This document shows positions 17,497 to 26,233 of a stretch of 64,000 nucleotides of DNA, piece after piece; position 1 is the first letter of the stretch; the number at the start of each line of letters is the position of its first letter. Location of the stretch: assembly GCF_032334255.1 (NCBI RefSeq), contig NZ_JAUHMF010000001.1, forward strand, positions 1,488,001-1,552,000, given 5' to 3'. Below the pieces are notes generated by a model, which ran no database searches, was not told where the DNA came from, and was given only the letters and a program-made list of their open reading frames with translations. A program made the position numbers and the translations under genes. This DNA comes from Thermanaerothrix solaris. GTDB taxonomy: Bacteria; Chloroflexota; Anaerolineae; Anaerolineales; Anaerolineaceae.

Positions 17497-18482
17497 GGCG
17501 CCTCCTCCGTTCCGGTTGAGGTTTCCAATAGCAACTGCCGCAGCCCGGATAAGAAACGCTCAAAGCGGGCGCTGGCGGCTTCAACCGTGCTGAGACGCTG
17601 GTCAAATCCTTTAACCAGGGTTTGAACGGCCTGGATATCCTCACGGGCTTGCTCTAATGCATTGGACAATTCTGAAGTCTGGCTTTCCAAGCCCGCCACC
17701 CGGGCACTCAAGCCTTCCAATGCCTGCACCCGCGCTGTCATGGTCTCTAAATTACGCTCCAGCCGGTCCACGCGTTCGGATAGAAGCGTGACCTCAGCGC
17801 GAAACTGGCGAAACTGCGCCAACGAGGTGTAACGAAGCGTTCCGTTGATTAGCCCCAGGAAAAGCAAAGCCAGCACAACGGCCAGAAACAACGTTACCAG
17901 ATTGCTTACCACAACCCAGGTGATCACTTCACGCCGTGTCAGCAACTTTTCTGCGGACAACGGCGCGGGCGTAGACGTTACGGCTTCAGGCGCCGCGCTC
18001 GTTTCTGGGGTTTCTGGTGGGGTCGAGCTACCCGCTTCCGTTGCATCCACCGGAGAAACCGCCTCTTGAGCCGCGGGGAGGGGTGAAACCTGGGACGACG
18101 AGGGCAATATCTCGGGCTCCGGCGAAGGCTCACCCGAGGCTTCCTCACCACCGCCAGCAATTCCTGGGGGTGCGGTTGCGGGTGTTAACACCTCAACCGG
18201 GTTCTCTACGCCCGGCTCTTCCGGCTCATCCGTCGTGGCGCTTACCTCCTGTAAATCTGAGACGACGGGGGCTGCCGTCGAAACGGTCAGGTAAGGCCGC
18301 AGGCGCTCTAAAAGCACCGGACCTATACCACTTACCCGTACCAAATCATCCGGCGCCGAAAAGGGCCGCGCTTCGATGATACGTTGGGCTAATTCCGGCC
18401 CAATGCCGGGCAAGCGCACCAAGGCATCGAAGGGGGCACGATTAAGATCCAGCGGCTCAAAAGATTTTGGCTCATCGCTCAT
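17493..18482 (-). CDS. Helix-hairpin-helix protein with membrane span and coiled coil
   Basis: 329 residues. Residues 8-65 form a ComEA-like double helix-hairpin-helix unit (LDLNRAPFDALVRLPGIGPE and RVSGIGPVLLERLRPYL), a fold that binds DNA backbones. A long Pro/Glu/Ser-rich segment follows (about 70-185), then one transmembrane helix (about 197-222) and a coiled coil (about 230-325). Because HhH is at the N terminus before the span, it should lie in the cytoplasm, the opposite of ComEA. A DNA or membrane tethering role is possible but unproven. It is overlapped by 4 bp with the next gene and preceded by the SDH protease gene. Confidence 0.75.
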   Translation of the reverse strand: MSDEPKSFEPLDLNRAPFDALVRLPGIGPELAQRIIEARPFSAPDDLVRVSGIGPVLLERLRPYLTVSTAAPVVSDLQEVSATTDEPEEPGVENPVEVLTPATAPPGIAGGGEEASGEPSPEPEILPSSSQVSPLPAAQEAVSPVDATEAGSSTPPETPETSAAPEAVTSTPAPLSAEKLLTRREVITWVVVSNLVTLFLAVVLALLFLGLINGTLRYTSLAQFRQFRAEVTLLSERVDRLERNLETMTARVQALEGLSARVAGLESQTSELSNALEQAREDIQAVQTLVKGFDQRLSTVEAASARFERFLSGLRQLLLETSTGTEEAP

Positions 18483-18513
18483 TACGCCCTCCTTTCAGGC
18501 AATCTAACGCTCT

Positions 18514-19374
18514 TTACCCCTGATGGTTCCCCTGCTGGGGTGCCCGACCGGGCACACTCGGGCGCGCAGGATAGGGCATCGGGATATACTCCACCGAGGG
18601 ACGACGCTGGAGTGTCTGTGGGTAAAGATTCATAAGTTGATAAATCTCGGGCGGCATTTCAGTGCTGACATTAAGCCCCAATTCCCGCGCCTCCTCAACG
18701 GTGATCGGATAATCATGCGTCCAACGCCCGGTAGCCAGTTCCTCTGCCAAGCGTTCGGCGACCTCAGGTGGATAGTGACAACAGGCAATACGCTTCACCG
18801 TTGCCTTGACTTGCTGGATGGCTTTCTGCGAAATGTCGGCCAGGATCAGGGTTTGATCATCAATCTGGTTACGGTCTTTGGTTTCCAACACTTTCAAGAT
18901 GGAAGCCGCCGGATAGTTCCCCAACTGGGGGTCCACCGGACCTAGTACGGCATTCTCATCCATCACAATTTCGTCGGCAGCCAGTGCCAGTAACGTGCCG
19001 CCGGACATGGCATAATGCGGGACAAACACCGTCACTTTAGCCGGATGCTTGGAAAGGGCATTGGCAATCTGCTCCGCTGCCAACACCAAACCGCCCGGCG
19101 TGTGGAGAATCAGATCTATTGGGACGTTATCATCTGTCATCTTAATCGCCCGCAGAACCTGTTCTGAATCGTCAATATCAATATAGCGTGCCAATGGAAA
19201 ACCCAGGAAGGACATACTCTCCTGGCGATGGATGAGTGCAATCACGCGTGAACCACGCTTCTCTTCAATTTTTCGCATCAACTGTAAGCGATGGGTCTCA
19301 ATGATTTTCTGGCGAAAAAGCGGAGCAATGGAAGAGACGATCAAAAAGAGCCAGAACAGGTTGAGTAAGTCCAT
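18514..19374 (-). CDS. Membrane-anchored SDH/ClpP-class serine protease
   Basis: 286 residues from the ATG at 19374, which has AAGGAGG 5 nt upstream. A GTG 21 bp further upstream is less likely. An N-terminal transmembrane helix (LLNLFWLFLIVSSIAPLF) precedes a ClpP/crotonase-fold domain of the serine dehydrogenase proteinase (SDH_sah) group: DLILHTPGGLVLAAEQIA, then the Ser124 nucleophile in HYAMSGGTLLALAADEIVM, and DENAVLGPVDPQ. Such proteins cut membrane or membrane-near substrates, like SppA. It follows the rhomboid gene by 17 bp, so two membrane proteases head this operon and the three coiled-coil membrane proteins after them are possible substrates or scaffolds (inference). Confidence 0.88.
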   Translation of the reverse strand: MDLLNLFWLFLIVSSIAPLFRQKIIETHRLQLMRKIEEKRGSRVIALIHRQESMSFLGFPLARYIDIDDSEQVLRAIKMTDDNVPIDLILHTPGGLVLAAEQIANALSKHPAKVTVFVPHYAMSGGTLLALAADEIVMDENAVLGPVDPQLGNYPAASILKVLETKDRNQIDDQTLILADISQKAIQQVKATVKRIACCHYPPEVAERLAEELATGRWTHDYPITVEEARELGLNVSTEMPPEIYQLMNLYPQTLQRRPSVEYIPMPYPARPSVPGRAPQQGNHQG

Positions 19375-19391
19375 AGGGCCTCCTTGTGAAG

Positions 19392-20090
19392 TCACCAGGG
19401 ATAGTATTCATCCAGATACCAGCGCCGCGGGCGCCGCCCATAACTAAATGGTCGAGCGACTATCAGCCCATAGACAAAGCCACCAATATGCGCCCACCAG
19501 GCAATCCCTCCCGCCGCTGCTCCGGCAGGCAGGGCTAACGCCAATAATCCCGAGAACAACTGGGAGATGAACCAGAACCCGAGGTAGACCACCGCCGGAA
19601 TGTTGACAAACCAGGGCATCCAGAAGACCGGCACAAAGGTGATCACCTGAGCATGAGGGAAGAACAGGAAATACGCCCCCAACACGGCGGCAATGGCACC
19701 ACTGGCCCCAATCGAGGGAACGTTAGGCGCACCACCGAAAAACATCTGCATCAGACCGGCAAACATACCCCCTAGCAGGTAGTAAATCAAATAGCGCCCT
19801 GAACCGAGGCGATCCTCAACGTTATCCCCAAAAATATAGAGCGTCCACATGTTGCTTAAAAAGTGCACCCATCCCCCATGTAAAAACATGTGGGTAAGCA
19901 ACGGATACCAGGTTAGAGGATTGACCAAGGAGAATTTAGCCGGTACCAACCCAAAAACGCGGATGAAGCGCTCAAGCCCCAAGGGCGAAAGACTCATCTC
20001 AAACAGAAAAACCAGGGTATTTAAAATAATGATCGTCCAGTTGACGATGGGAAACGACCGTGAGCGAACGGTATCTTTAATGGGAAACAT
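19392..20090 (-). CDS. Rhomboid-family intramembrane serine protease
   Basis: 232 residues with six or seven membrane spans. Catalytic elements are in place: Asn80 in HFLSNMWTLYIFG, the nucleophile Ser130 in the GASGA motif, and His201 in WWAHIGGFVYG. Rhomboids cut single-span proteins inside the membrane. The GGAGG site 4 nt before the ATG supports the start. It is the first gene of the five-gene minus-strand operon and diverges from murJ. The single-span coiled-coil proteins encoded downstream have the topology of rhomboid substrates, but a direct link is inference. Confidence 0.93.
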   Translation of the reverse strand: MFPIKDTVRSRSFPIVNWTIIILNTLVFLFEMSLSPLGLERFIRVFGLVPAKFSLVNPLTWYPLLTHMFLHGGWVHFLSNMWTLYIFGDNVEDRLGSGRYLIYYLLGGMFAGLMQMFFGGAPNVPSIGASGAIAAVLGAYFLFFPHAQVITFVPVFWMPWFVNIPAVVYLGFWFISQLFSGLLALALPAGAAAGGIAWWAHIGGFVYGLIVARPFSYGRRPRRWYLDEYYPW

Positions 20091-20167
20091 AAAACCTCCA
20101 GACGACCTCTCAACGATATTATACTCAACCTCGCCTGCGGTCAGGTTCTTACTCGACCTCTAAATTA

Positions 20168-20176
20168 TGTTATCAT
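20168..20176 (+). promoter_or_regulatory. Extended -10 element before murJ
   Basis: TGT-TATCAT (TG at 20168-20169, hexamer 20171-20176) with no clear -35 box. The hexamer ends 8 nt before the ATG at 20185, and there is no Shine-Dalgarno site, which fits a leaderless start. Confidence 0.4.
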
Positions 20177-20184
20177 CGGCACTG

Positions 20185-21801
20185 ATGCACACTCAGGATG
20201 TGCCCCGCATCAATCAAGCCAACCGACATATTGCCCGCGCCGCAACAACCATCATGGTGGCATTTCTGCTCAGCAACTTGATGGGGCTGGTGCGGGGCAT
20301 CCTCATTTATCGCACGTTCGGCACCAGCGCCGCACTGGATTCGTTCAACGCAGCCAACCGCATCGCTGAGATGCTTTTCAACCTGATGGCTGGCGGCGCT
20401 TTGGGATCAGCCTTCATCCCCACGTTTACGGCATTGCTTACCCAAGACGACCGTGATCAGGCGTGGCGCCTGGCTTCGGCTATCTTCAACTGGCTCATCC
20501 TGATCCTGGGGTTGATCAGTCTGCTCGTGGCTCTCTTTGCCCCTCAGGTCGTTCGGCATGGGCTATTCCTGCTGGCCCCGGGTCAAGATCCGGGCCAAGA
20601 GGCCCTTACCACCCACCTCTTACGTATCCTTTTACTCACCGTCCCCATTTTTGGCATCAGCGGTCTGGTCATGGGCATCCTGAACGCACATCGCCGCTTT
20701 TGGGTGCCCGCCATTGCACCGGCGATGTATTCGCTGGGGATGATCCTGGGCGTGCTGGTTTTTCCTTCTTCCTGGGGCATTGATCGCCTGGCGTGGGGGG
20801 CTGTGCTGGGCGCTTGTTTACACCTTGGCGTGCAATTGCCCACCTTAGGACGCCTGCATGGGCGCTTCATCCCCACCCTGGGGCGGCATTTACCGGCAGT
20901 GCGCGAAGTTCTGCGCCTGATGGGACCGCGCATCTTTGGGGTTGCGATCGTGCAACTTAATTTTGTCGTCAATACCATCATTGCCCTCAGTCTCCCCGAA
21001 GGTAGCGTCTCGGCCATTGCACTGGCGTTCAGCCTGATGCTCGTGCCCCAAATGGCGATTGCCCAGTCCGCCGGCATTGCGTCCCTGCCCATTCTCTCAG
21101 CCCAGGTAGCGCGAGGCGAGTTCGATGAAATGCGTGCTTCGCTTATCTCTACCCTGCGCGGTGTTTTGCTGCTTGCCCTTCCGGCCAGCCTGGGGTTGAT
21201 CCTCCTTCGCCAGCCCCTGGTTTCCCTGCTCTACCAGGGCGGCGCCTTTGATGAACGCTCCACGGCAATGGTGACCTGGGCACTGCTCTGGTATGCCGTT
21301 GGGCTGGTGGGGCATAGCGTGGTTGAGGTGCTCAGCCGTGCCTTCTACGCCCTCCACGATACCCGTACCCCGGTCAGCGTGGGGGTGATCGCGATGTCCC
21401 TAAATATTGGGTTGAGTTTACTTTTTGCATCCTGGTTCCGTCAAATGGGTTGGATGCCTCATGGAGGGCTGGCCTTGGCTAACTCCCTGGCCACGTTCTT
21501 GGAAATGCTCGGGCTGTTCTACTTCATGCACCGCCGACTGCGCGGTTTGCCCTTACGCCCCCTGTGGGATGCGCTAGGACGCAGCAGCCTGGCTACCTTG
21601 GCTATGGCGGTGGGGGTGATGCTCTGGATGTACCTGGGGAGCCAGCAAGTGCATACCGCCCTGCTTCTTTTCATCGCCCTGGGCCTCGGCCTCGGCATCT
21701 ACGGCCTGGGGCTTTGGCTGTTACGCACCCCCGAGAGCCGTTTTCTGGTTCAGTGGCTTTATCAGCGTGTGTTCCACAAACACGAACTCCCGGCCCCATG
21801 A
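20185..21801 (+). CDS. murJ: Lipid II flippase MurJ/MviN
   Basis: About 538 residues with some 14 membrane spans. The N terminus (SNLMGLVRGILIYRTFG, then AEMLFNLMAGGALGSAFIPTF) and later segments such as GVAIVQLNFVVNTI and LVSLLYQGGAFDERST are typical of the MOP-superfamily flippase that moves lipid-linked peptidoglycan precursor outwards. The frame also has an ATG at 20167, but that codon would overlap the proposed -10 box, so 20185 is preferred. Neither ATG has a Shine-Dalgarno site. The stop overlaps the GNAT gene start by ATGA. The operon continues with a SagB-type oxidoreductase and a glycoside hydrolase. Confidence 0.92.
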   Translation: MHTQDVPRINQANRHIARAATTIMVAFLLSNLMGLVRGILIYRTFGTSAALDSFNAANRIAEMLFNLMAGGALGSAFIPTFTALLTQDDRDQAWRLASAIFNWLILILGLISLLVALFAPQVVRHGLFLLAPGQDPGQEALTTHLLRILLLTVPIFGISGLVMGILNAHRRFWVPAIAPAMYSLGMILGVLVFPSSWGIDRLAWGAVLGACLHLGVQLPTLGRLHGRFIPTLGRHLPAVREVLRLMGPRIFGVAIVQLNFVVNTIIALSLPEGSVSAIALAFSLMLVPQMAIAQSAGIASLPILSAQVARGEFDEMRASLISTLRGVLLLALPASLGLILLRQPLVSLLYQGGAFDERSTAMVTWALLWYAVGLVGHSVVEVLSRAFYALHDTRTPVSVGVIAMSLNIGLSLLFASWFRQMGWMPHGGLALANSLATFLEMLGLFYFMHRRLRGLPLRPLWDALGRSSLATLAMAVGVMLWMYLGSQQVHTALLLFIALGLGLGIYGLGLWLLRTPESRFLVQWLYQRVFHKHELPAP

Positions 21802-22436
21802 TCCCCCCTGGTCTTGTTATCCGCCCGGCTGAACCCGAAGATGCCGATTTTGCAGCGCCCCTGCTCGCCAGCACCTTGGGCGCCTTCGGGAGAGAACTCT
21901 TCGGTTTAGGCAATGAGGAACGACTCATCCGTGTTCTGCGTAGTTTCTTTATCTCCCCCGCCCACCGCATGAGTTACACCGTCAGTTATATCGCCGAGGT
22001 TACCGGTCAGCGTGCCGGGTTGCTGGTAGCCTTCCCGGCCCATGAGTTGCTTCGCCTGAGCCTGGGACTGCGCCGACCGATGTTTCGTGCCTATTCATTT
22101 CGCGAAGGGTGGCAATTTGTCCGTACCGGGCTGCGACTGCTCGTCCAAAGCGGCTTCAGTTTGCGGTCCGAAGCCCCGCGGGGGTCGTTTTATATTGCCC
22201 ATCTGGCGACTCATGAGGCCTACCGTCGCCAGGGAATTGCCACGGCTTTAATCGCATTTGCAGAAACCCTGGCTCAAGCGGCTCATCTAAGCCAACTGTC
22301 CCTAATCGTGGCAACAGACAACCTCACAGCACGCCGACTCTACGAACACCTTGGCTTTACCCCCTTACCCACCCGAAAACCCCATCCGTATTATCTTCAC
22401 ATGCTCAAACCCCTAACCGAAAGGAGCGCCTCATGA
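21798..22436 (+). CDS. GNAT-family N-acetyltransferase
   Basis: 212 residues from the ATG at 21798, which overlaps the murJ stop. An upstream extension of the frame into murJ is rejected because it reads as Pro/Arg/Gly-rich shadow sequence. The acetyl-CoA binding motif A is clear at about 134-150 (HEAYRRQGIATALIAFA), with the family ending NLTARRLYEHLGFTPL. The N terminus (IRPAEPEDADFAAPLL) is also typical. The acceptor is unknown. The gene is translationally coupled on both sides (ATGA overlaps with murJ and with the oxidoreductase), so it belongs to this operon. Confidence 0.88.
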   Translation: MIPPGLVIRPAEPEDADFAAPLLASTLGAFGRELFGLGNEERLIRVLRSFFISPAHRMSYTVSYIAEVTGQRAGLLVAFPAHELLRLSLGLRRPMFRAYSFREGWQFVRTGLRLLVQSGFSLRSEAPRGSFYIAHLATHEAYRRQGIATALIAFAETLAQAAHLSQLSLIVATDNLTARRLYEHLGFTPLPTRKPHPYYLHMLKPLTERSAS

Positions 22437-23182
22437 TTCCCGAAGCCGTACTCACTGCCTTGCGTCTGACCCAAGCCGTGGGTGAAACCGCTCAACACCA
22501 AGGGCTACCTCAGCCACCCCTGGAATGGCCCTACGACCCTCAGGCTACATTAATTCCTCTACCCTCCATAAATGATCTGAATCTACCGGCTGCCGATTTG
22601 TGGCAAATCATGGCCCAGCGGCGCACCTTGCGGCACTATGCTGAGCAACCTCTCACCTTGGAGGAACTCGCTGTGCTGCTTTGGGCTACTCAAGGAGTGC
22701 GGCAGGTGACCAAGCGTCCAGCCACCCTGCGTACCGTTCCCTCCGCTGGAGCGCGCCATGCGTTTGAAACATTGCTTCTCGTTAACCGGGTCACGGGGTT
22801 GGGTAAAGGTATCTATCGCTACCTGGCATTGCGCCATGCCCTGCTCCCTTATGAAACAGAGCCTGAGATCGCCCAGCGCTTATACCGTGCATGCTATGAG
22901 CAAGACCATATTCTCACTTCTGCCGTGACCTTCTTCTGGGTGGCCGTGGCCGAACGCATGACCTGGCGTTACGGCGCGCGCGGCCTGCGCTATCTCTTCT
23001 TAGATGCTGGGCATGTGTGTCAGAACCTCTACCTGGCCGCTGAAGGATTGGGGTGTGGTGTCTGCGCCATCGGCGCTTTTGACGATGACGCGCTTAACCC
23101 GGCACTCAACCTGGATGGGAACACTGCGTTTGTCGTTTACGGCGCCACAGTGGGCAAACGCGCCCCACGCCCACCCGAGTAA
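22433..23182 (+). CDS. Nitroreductase-fold SagB-type FMN oxidoreductase
   Basis: 249 residues. The nitroreductase fold starts at about residue 57 (MAQRRTLRHYAEQPLTLEEL), with LLWATQGVRQ, the FMN-contacting TVPSAGARHAFET and the late DAGHVCQNLYLAAEGLGCG. The layout and the IYRYL segment match SagB-type oxidoreductases, which oxidise azoline rings in modified peptides, but no cyclodehydratase or precursor gene is nearby, so a different substrate is likely. An AAAGGAG site lies before the ATG. It overlaps the GNAT gene by 4 bp and is followed after 60 bp by a GH5 gene. Confidence 0.85.
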   Translation: MIPEAVLTALRLTQAVGETAQHQGLPQPPLEWPYDPQATLIPLPSINDLNLPAADLWQIMAQRRTLRHYAEQPLTLEELAVLLWATQGVRQVTKRPATLRTVPSAGARHAFETLLLVNRVTGLGKGIYRYLALRHALLPYETEPEIAQRLYRACYEQDHILTSAVTFFWVAVAERMTWRYGARGLRYLFLDAGHVCQNLYLAAEGLGCGVCAIGAFDDDALNPALNLDGNTAFVVYGATVGKRAPRPPE

Positions 23183-23242
23183 AATAATTTATCCACTACA
23201 AGTGTGGATCAGCGAGACCCTGGAAGATTTGAGGGGTATCTA

Positions 23243-25135
23243 ATGCGCATTTCAATTGCCGAACCCTGGTTAAAAGATGAGTACGGCCGCACCGTCATGC
23301 TGCGCGGCGTTAACCTGAGCGGGAGTAGTAAAGTACCCCGCATACCGGAAGGCGCCACCTATCGCCGCGAAGGGTTCTTCGAGCACCGCAACGTCTCTTT
23401 TGTGGGGCGTCCCTTTCCACTAGAAGAAGCCGAGGAACACTTTGAACGCCTGCGTGCCTGGGGACTAACCTGCCTCCGTTTTTTAGTCACCTGGGAAGCC
23501 ATCGAGCACGCCGGTCCCGGCCTTTATGATGACGCTTATCTCGATTATGTTGCCGCGGTGCTGGAAAAGGCGCTGGCTTACGACATGCAGGTTATTGTGG
23601 ATTTTCACCAGGATGTCTGGAGCCGTTTTAGCGGGGGGGATGGCGCACCTGGGTGGACGCTTGAAGTGGCCGGGTTAGACATGCATCACTTTGCCACAAC
23701 CGCGGCAGCCATCGTACACGCCACGTACGGTGATCCTTTTCCCCGCATGATCTGGCCGACGAACGCCACCAAACTGGCCGCCGCGACTATGTTCACCCTT
23801 TTCTTTGGCGGACGGCTCTTTGCCCCTCAATGCACTGTAGAAGGTGAAAATATCCAGGACTACCTCCAGCGACATTACCTGGCCGCGGCGCAACGCTTGG
23901 CACAGCGCCTGGCGCACCTGCCAAATGTGATCGGTTACGACATCATAAATGAGCCTTTGCCGGGTTACATCGGCTGGCCAGATTTGGGCCGGCATAACGG
24001 TCTGCTACACCAGGGAGTTACCCCCACCCCCTTCCAGGCCATGGCTTTAGGAGAAGGTTTGGCTCAAACCGTGGATGTCTTTGAAACCGGCCTTTTAGGC
24101 AGCCGAGTGGTACGCCGCATCACCATTGACCCCCAGGGGGTGCGGGCCTGGCGCGATGACCATTCATGCCTTTGGCGTCAGCACGGCGTGTGGGACGTGG
24201 GTGCCGATGGCATCCCCCGTCTCTTACGTCCGGATTACTTCACCCAAGCCAACGGAAAACGGGTGGATTTTGGAACGGATTGTCTGCTTCCGTTTTTCCG
24301 GCGCTTCGTCCAGACCGTGCGCACCGTACACCCTGAGGCGTTGATCTTCATGGAACCCGAGGTTAATCAACTGCCACCGCGCTGGGATCACGACCGACCG
24401 CAAGGACTGGTCTATGCGCCCCACTGGTATGACGGACTGACACTATATCTCAAGCGGTACCTGCCCTGGCTGGCGTACGATACCCGGGGGCGTGGTAAGG
24501 TAGTGTTCTGGCCGTTCATCCGCCGTAACTTCGCCGACCAACTGGCAGAATTTAAGCGCCATGCTCGGGATTACCTGGGGAATGTACCGGTGATCATCGG
24601 CGAGTGCGGTATTCCGTTTGATCTGGATCACAAACGCGCTTACCGTGATAGCAATTTCAAGATCCACGCCCGGGCGATGGACCGCACCCTCCGCGCCATG
24701 GAGGATAACCTGCTAAGTTACACCCTTTGGAATTACACCCCCGATAACACAAATGCCCACGGCGACTTGTGGAACGATGAAGACCTTTCGATTTTCAGCC
24801 GCGACCAGCAACAGGATCCCTCCAACCTTTATTCAGGAGGACGCGCCTTAGAGGCAGTGATTCGTCCCTATCCGATGAAGACCGCTGGAGAACCGCTGAG
24901 TTTGGAGTTCGATTATCGGCGTGGAAAATTCCGCTACGTTTTCCGCCACGAACCGGGCTTGGACGCCCCAACTGAGATTTTCGTGCCTACGTATCAATAT
25001 CCCGACGGTTTTGAGGTGAACCTATCCGATGGAACATACGAGACTGACCCGGCGCAGCAGGTCTTGCGTTATTATCACACCCCCAATCGCTCAATTCATG
25101 TCATCCAAATTAGGCGACGCCGGGAGCAGATCTAA
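23243..25135 (+). CDS. GH5-family glycoside hydrolase, cytoplasmic (glucosylceramidase-like group)
   Basis: 630 residues from the ATG at 23243, which has GAGGGG 6 nt upstream. The GTG 39 bp earlier lacks such a site. No signal peptide. A GH5 TIM barrel: VMLRGVNLSGSSKVP, GLTCLRFLVTWEAIE, VIVDFHQDVWSRF, the acid/base Glu237 in GYDIINEPLPGYIGW, VYAPHWYDG, and the nucleophile Glu454 in VPVIIGECGIPFD. A C-terminal beta domain (about 535-630) follows. The length and the two insertions recall bacterial and fungal GH5_12-type beta-glucosidases acting on glucosylated lipids or flavonoids, but substrate cannot be read here. The gene ends overlapping sixA by 4 bp, tail to tail. Confidence 0.88.
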   Translation: MRISIAEPWLKDEYGRTVMLRGVNLSGSSKVPRIPEGATYRREGFFEHRNVSFVGRPFPLEEAEEHFERLRAWGLTCLRFLVTWEAIEHAGPGLYDDAYLDYVAAVLEKALAYDMQVIVDFHQDVWSRFSGGDGAPGWTLEVAGLDMHHFATTAAAIVHATYGDPFPRMIWPTNATKLAAATMFTLFFGGRLFAPQCTVEGENIQDYLQRHYLAAAQRLAQRLAHLPNVIGYDIINEPLPGYIGWPDLGRHNGLLHQGVTPTPFQAMALGEGLAQTVDVFETGLLGSRVVRRITIDPQGVRAWRDDHSCLWRQHGVWDVGADGIPRLLRPDYFTQANGKRVDFGTDCLLPFFRRFVQTVRTVHPEALIFMEPEVNQLPPRWDHDRPQGLVYAPHWYDGLTLYLKRYLPWLAYDTRGRGKVVFWPFIRRNFADQLAEFKRHARDYLGNVPVIIGECGIPFDLDHKRAYRDSNFKIHARAMDRTLRAMEDNLLSYTLWNYTPDNTNAHGDLWNDEDLSIFSRDQQQDPSNLYSGGRALEAVIRPYPMKTAGEPLSLEFDYRRGKFRYVFRHEPGLDAPTEIFVPTYQYPDGFEVNLSDGTYETDPAQQVLRYYHTPNRSIHVIQIRRRREQI

Positions 25136-25620
25136 AGATCACGCGGGCGCCAGAGATGTTTCAAAGTCGCAATGATCGCCGTATCTAAAGCCTTCCAGGT
25201 GCGCAGGGGGACTTCCAGGTGAGCAATTGCCGCGGTGGAAAGAGATTCCACCTTATCGGTCAGAATCTGGAGCAATGTTTCCAGTCCCGGATTGTGCCCA
25301 ATGATGAGCACGGTTTCAACCTCATCGTCCAAGTTGCGTAGGGCCTCCAGATAAGCCGCCGGCTCACCCAGGTAGAGATCTTCCACATATAGAATCTCGC
25401 CTTTATAGCCGCTTTTTTCGGCCACCAGTTCGGCAGTTGCCTTTGCCCGCACCGCTGAGGACGCGATAATTAAGTCTGGCACCAGGTCTCTTTCGCGCAA
25501 CAATTTGCCCATCCGTGGGGCGTCTTTCTCCCCGCGTTTGCTCAAGGGGCGTTCGAAATCGGGCATGCTGCCATCTTTGAAACTGGATTTGGCATGACGC
25601 ATCAGCAGTAATGTTTTCAT
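25132..25620 (-). CDS. sixA: Phosphohistidine phosphatase SixA
   Basis: 162 residues from the ATG at 25620. A TTG 21 bp upstream is in frame but is less likely. The histidine phosphatase core is seen in LLLMRHAKSSFKDGSMPDFERPLSKRG (reported here as two parts: the RHAKSS catalytic His-Arg motif and the ERPLSKRG motif), SSAVRAKATAELVAE, and the second His in VLIIGHNPGLETLL. SixA removes phosphate from phosphohistidine on signalling or PTS proteins. It converges with the GH5 gene, overlapping it by 4 bp. Confidence 0.88.
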   Translation of the reverse strand: MKTLLLMRHAKSSFKDGSMPDFERPLSKRGEKDAPRMGKLLRERDLVPDLIIASSAVRAKATAELVAEKSGYKGEILYVEDLYLGEPAAYLEALRNLDDEVETVLIIGHNPGLETLLQILTDKVESLSTAAIAHLEVPLRTWKALDTAIIATLKHLWRPRDL

Positions 25621-25681
25621 CCTTTCCACTTCCTCCGCCAAAAATCAACCCTTCCTTAGATCATCTTTGGAAACCTAAAAA

Positions 25682-25690
25682 AGTATAACA
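25682..25690 (-). promoter_or_regulatory. Extended -10 promoter of sixA
   Basis: Minus strand TGT-TATACT (25690-25682), without a clear -35 box. The leader to the sixA ATG is about 55 nt. Confidence 0.45.
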
Positions 25691-25736
25691 CAGCCTGCTT
25701 GCTTGGAGGTGAAGATTCTCAACCGCGTGGTCAATC

Positions 25737-25765
25737 TTGTCATCCGTTCCACCCCGTGATATGAT
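25737..25765 (+). promoter_or_regulatory. Promoter of the Pro/Thr-rich protein and M42 operon
   Basis: TTGTCA (25737-25742), 17-nt spacer, TATGAT (25760-25765), with an extended TGA just before the -10. A GGAGG site (25776-25780) and the ATG at 25789 follow at the expected distances. Confidence 0.75.
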
Positions 25766-25788
25766 GAAAAACGCTGGAGGCACCTTCG

Positions 25789-26208
25789 ATGGCTTCATCC
25801 CTCGAACGACGTAAGCGCATCCGCTCCATCCTGGTCATCATCATTCTCGCGACGCTCCCTTGCTATTGCCTTGGCTTTGTTATCCTTCAGGTTGGCACAC
25901 GCCTCACCCAAAGCAACCCTACTCCCACTACCACGTTGACCATTGAAATCCTCACCCTCACACCACCGAGCACGCTTTTCCCAACCACTCCCGCACCCAG
26001 TTCAACGTTCACCCCAACCTATACCGAAACCCCTACATTAACCTGGACCCCCACCCAGACGTTCACCCCTTTCACCCCACCTGCGCGCACCGAAACACCC
26101 ACGCCTACCCCCACCGCTACTTTATCGCCTTCACCCACCTTTGAACCGACGGAAACCCCTGTGCCACCGCCAACACTGACGCCATCAGATACACCTTCAT
26201 CCCCTTAA
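25789..26208 (+). CDS. Small membrane-anchored protein with Pro/Thr-rich extracellular tail
   Basis: 139 residues. Basic N terminus (LERRKRIRS), one transmembrane helix (about 13-36, ILVIIILATLPCYCLGFVIL), then about 100 residues almost wholly of Pro, Thr, Ser and Glu in short PT repeats. No folded domain. The tail should extend outside the cell as a stalk, possibly glycosylated at Thr (inference). It heads the row of M42 peptidase genes, 26 bp before the first, and has its own promoter and Shine-Dalgarno site, so it is expressed despite its low complexity. Confidence 0.7.
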   Translation: MASSLERRKRIRSILVIIILATLPCYCLGFVILQVGTRLTQSNPTPTTTLTIEILTLTPPSTLFPTTPAPSSTFTPTYTETPTLTWTPTQTFTPFTPPARTETPTPTPTATLSPSPTFEPTETPVPPPTLTPSDTPSSP

Positions 26209-26233
26209 CCATTTCATCCCCATGTAGAGGCCT

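Noticed and set aside
21564..21797. N-terminal extension of the GNAT frame inside murJ
   Set aside because: Pro/Gly/Arg-rich shadow. ATGA coupling at 21798 is a better start.
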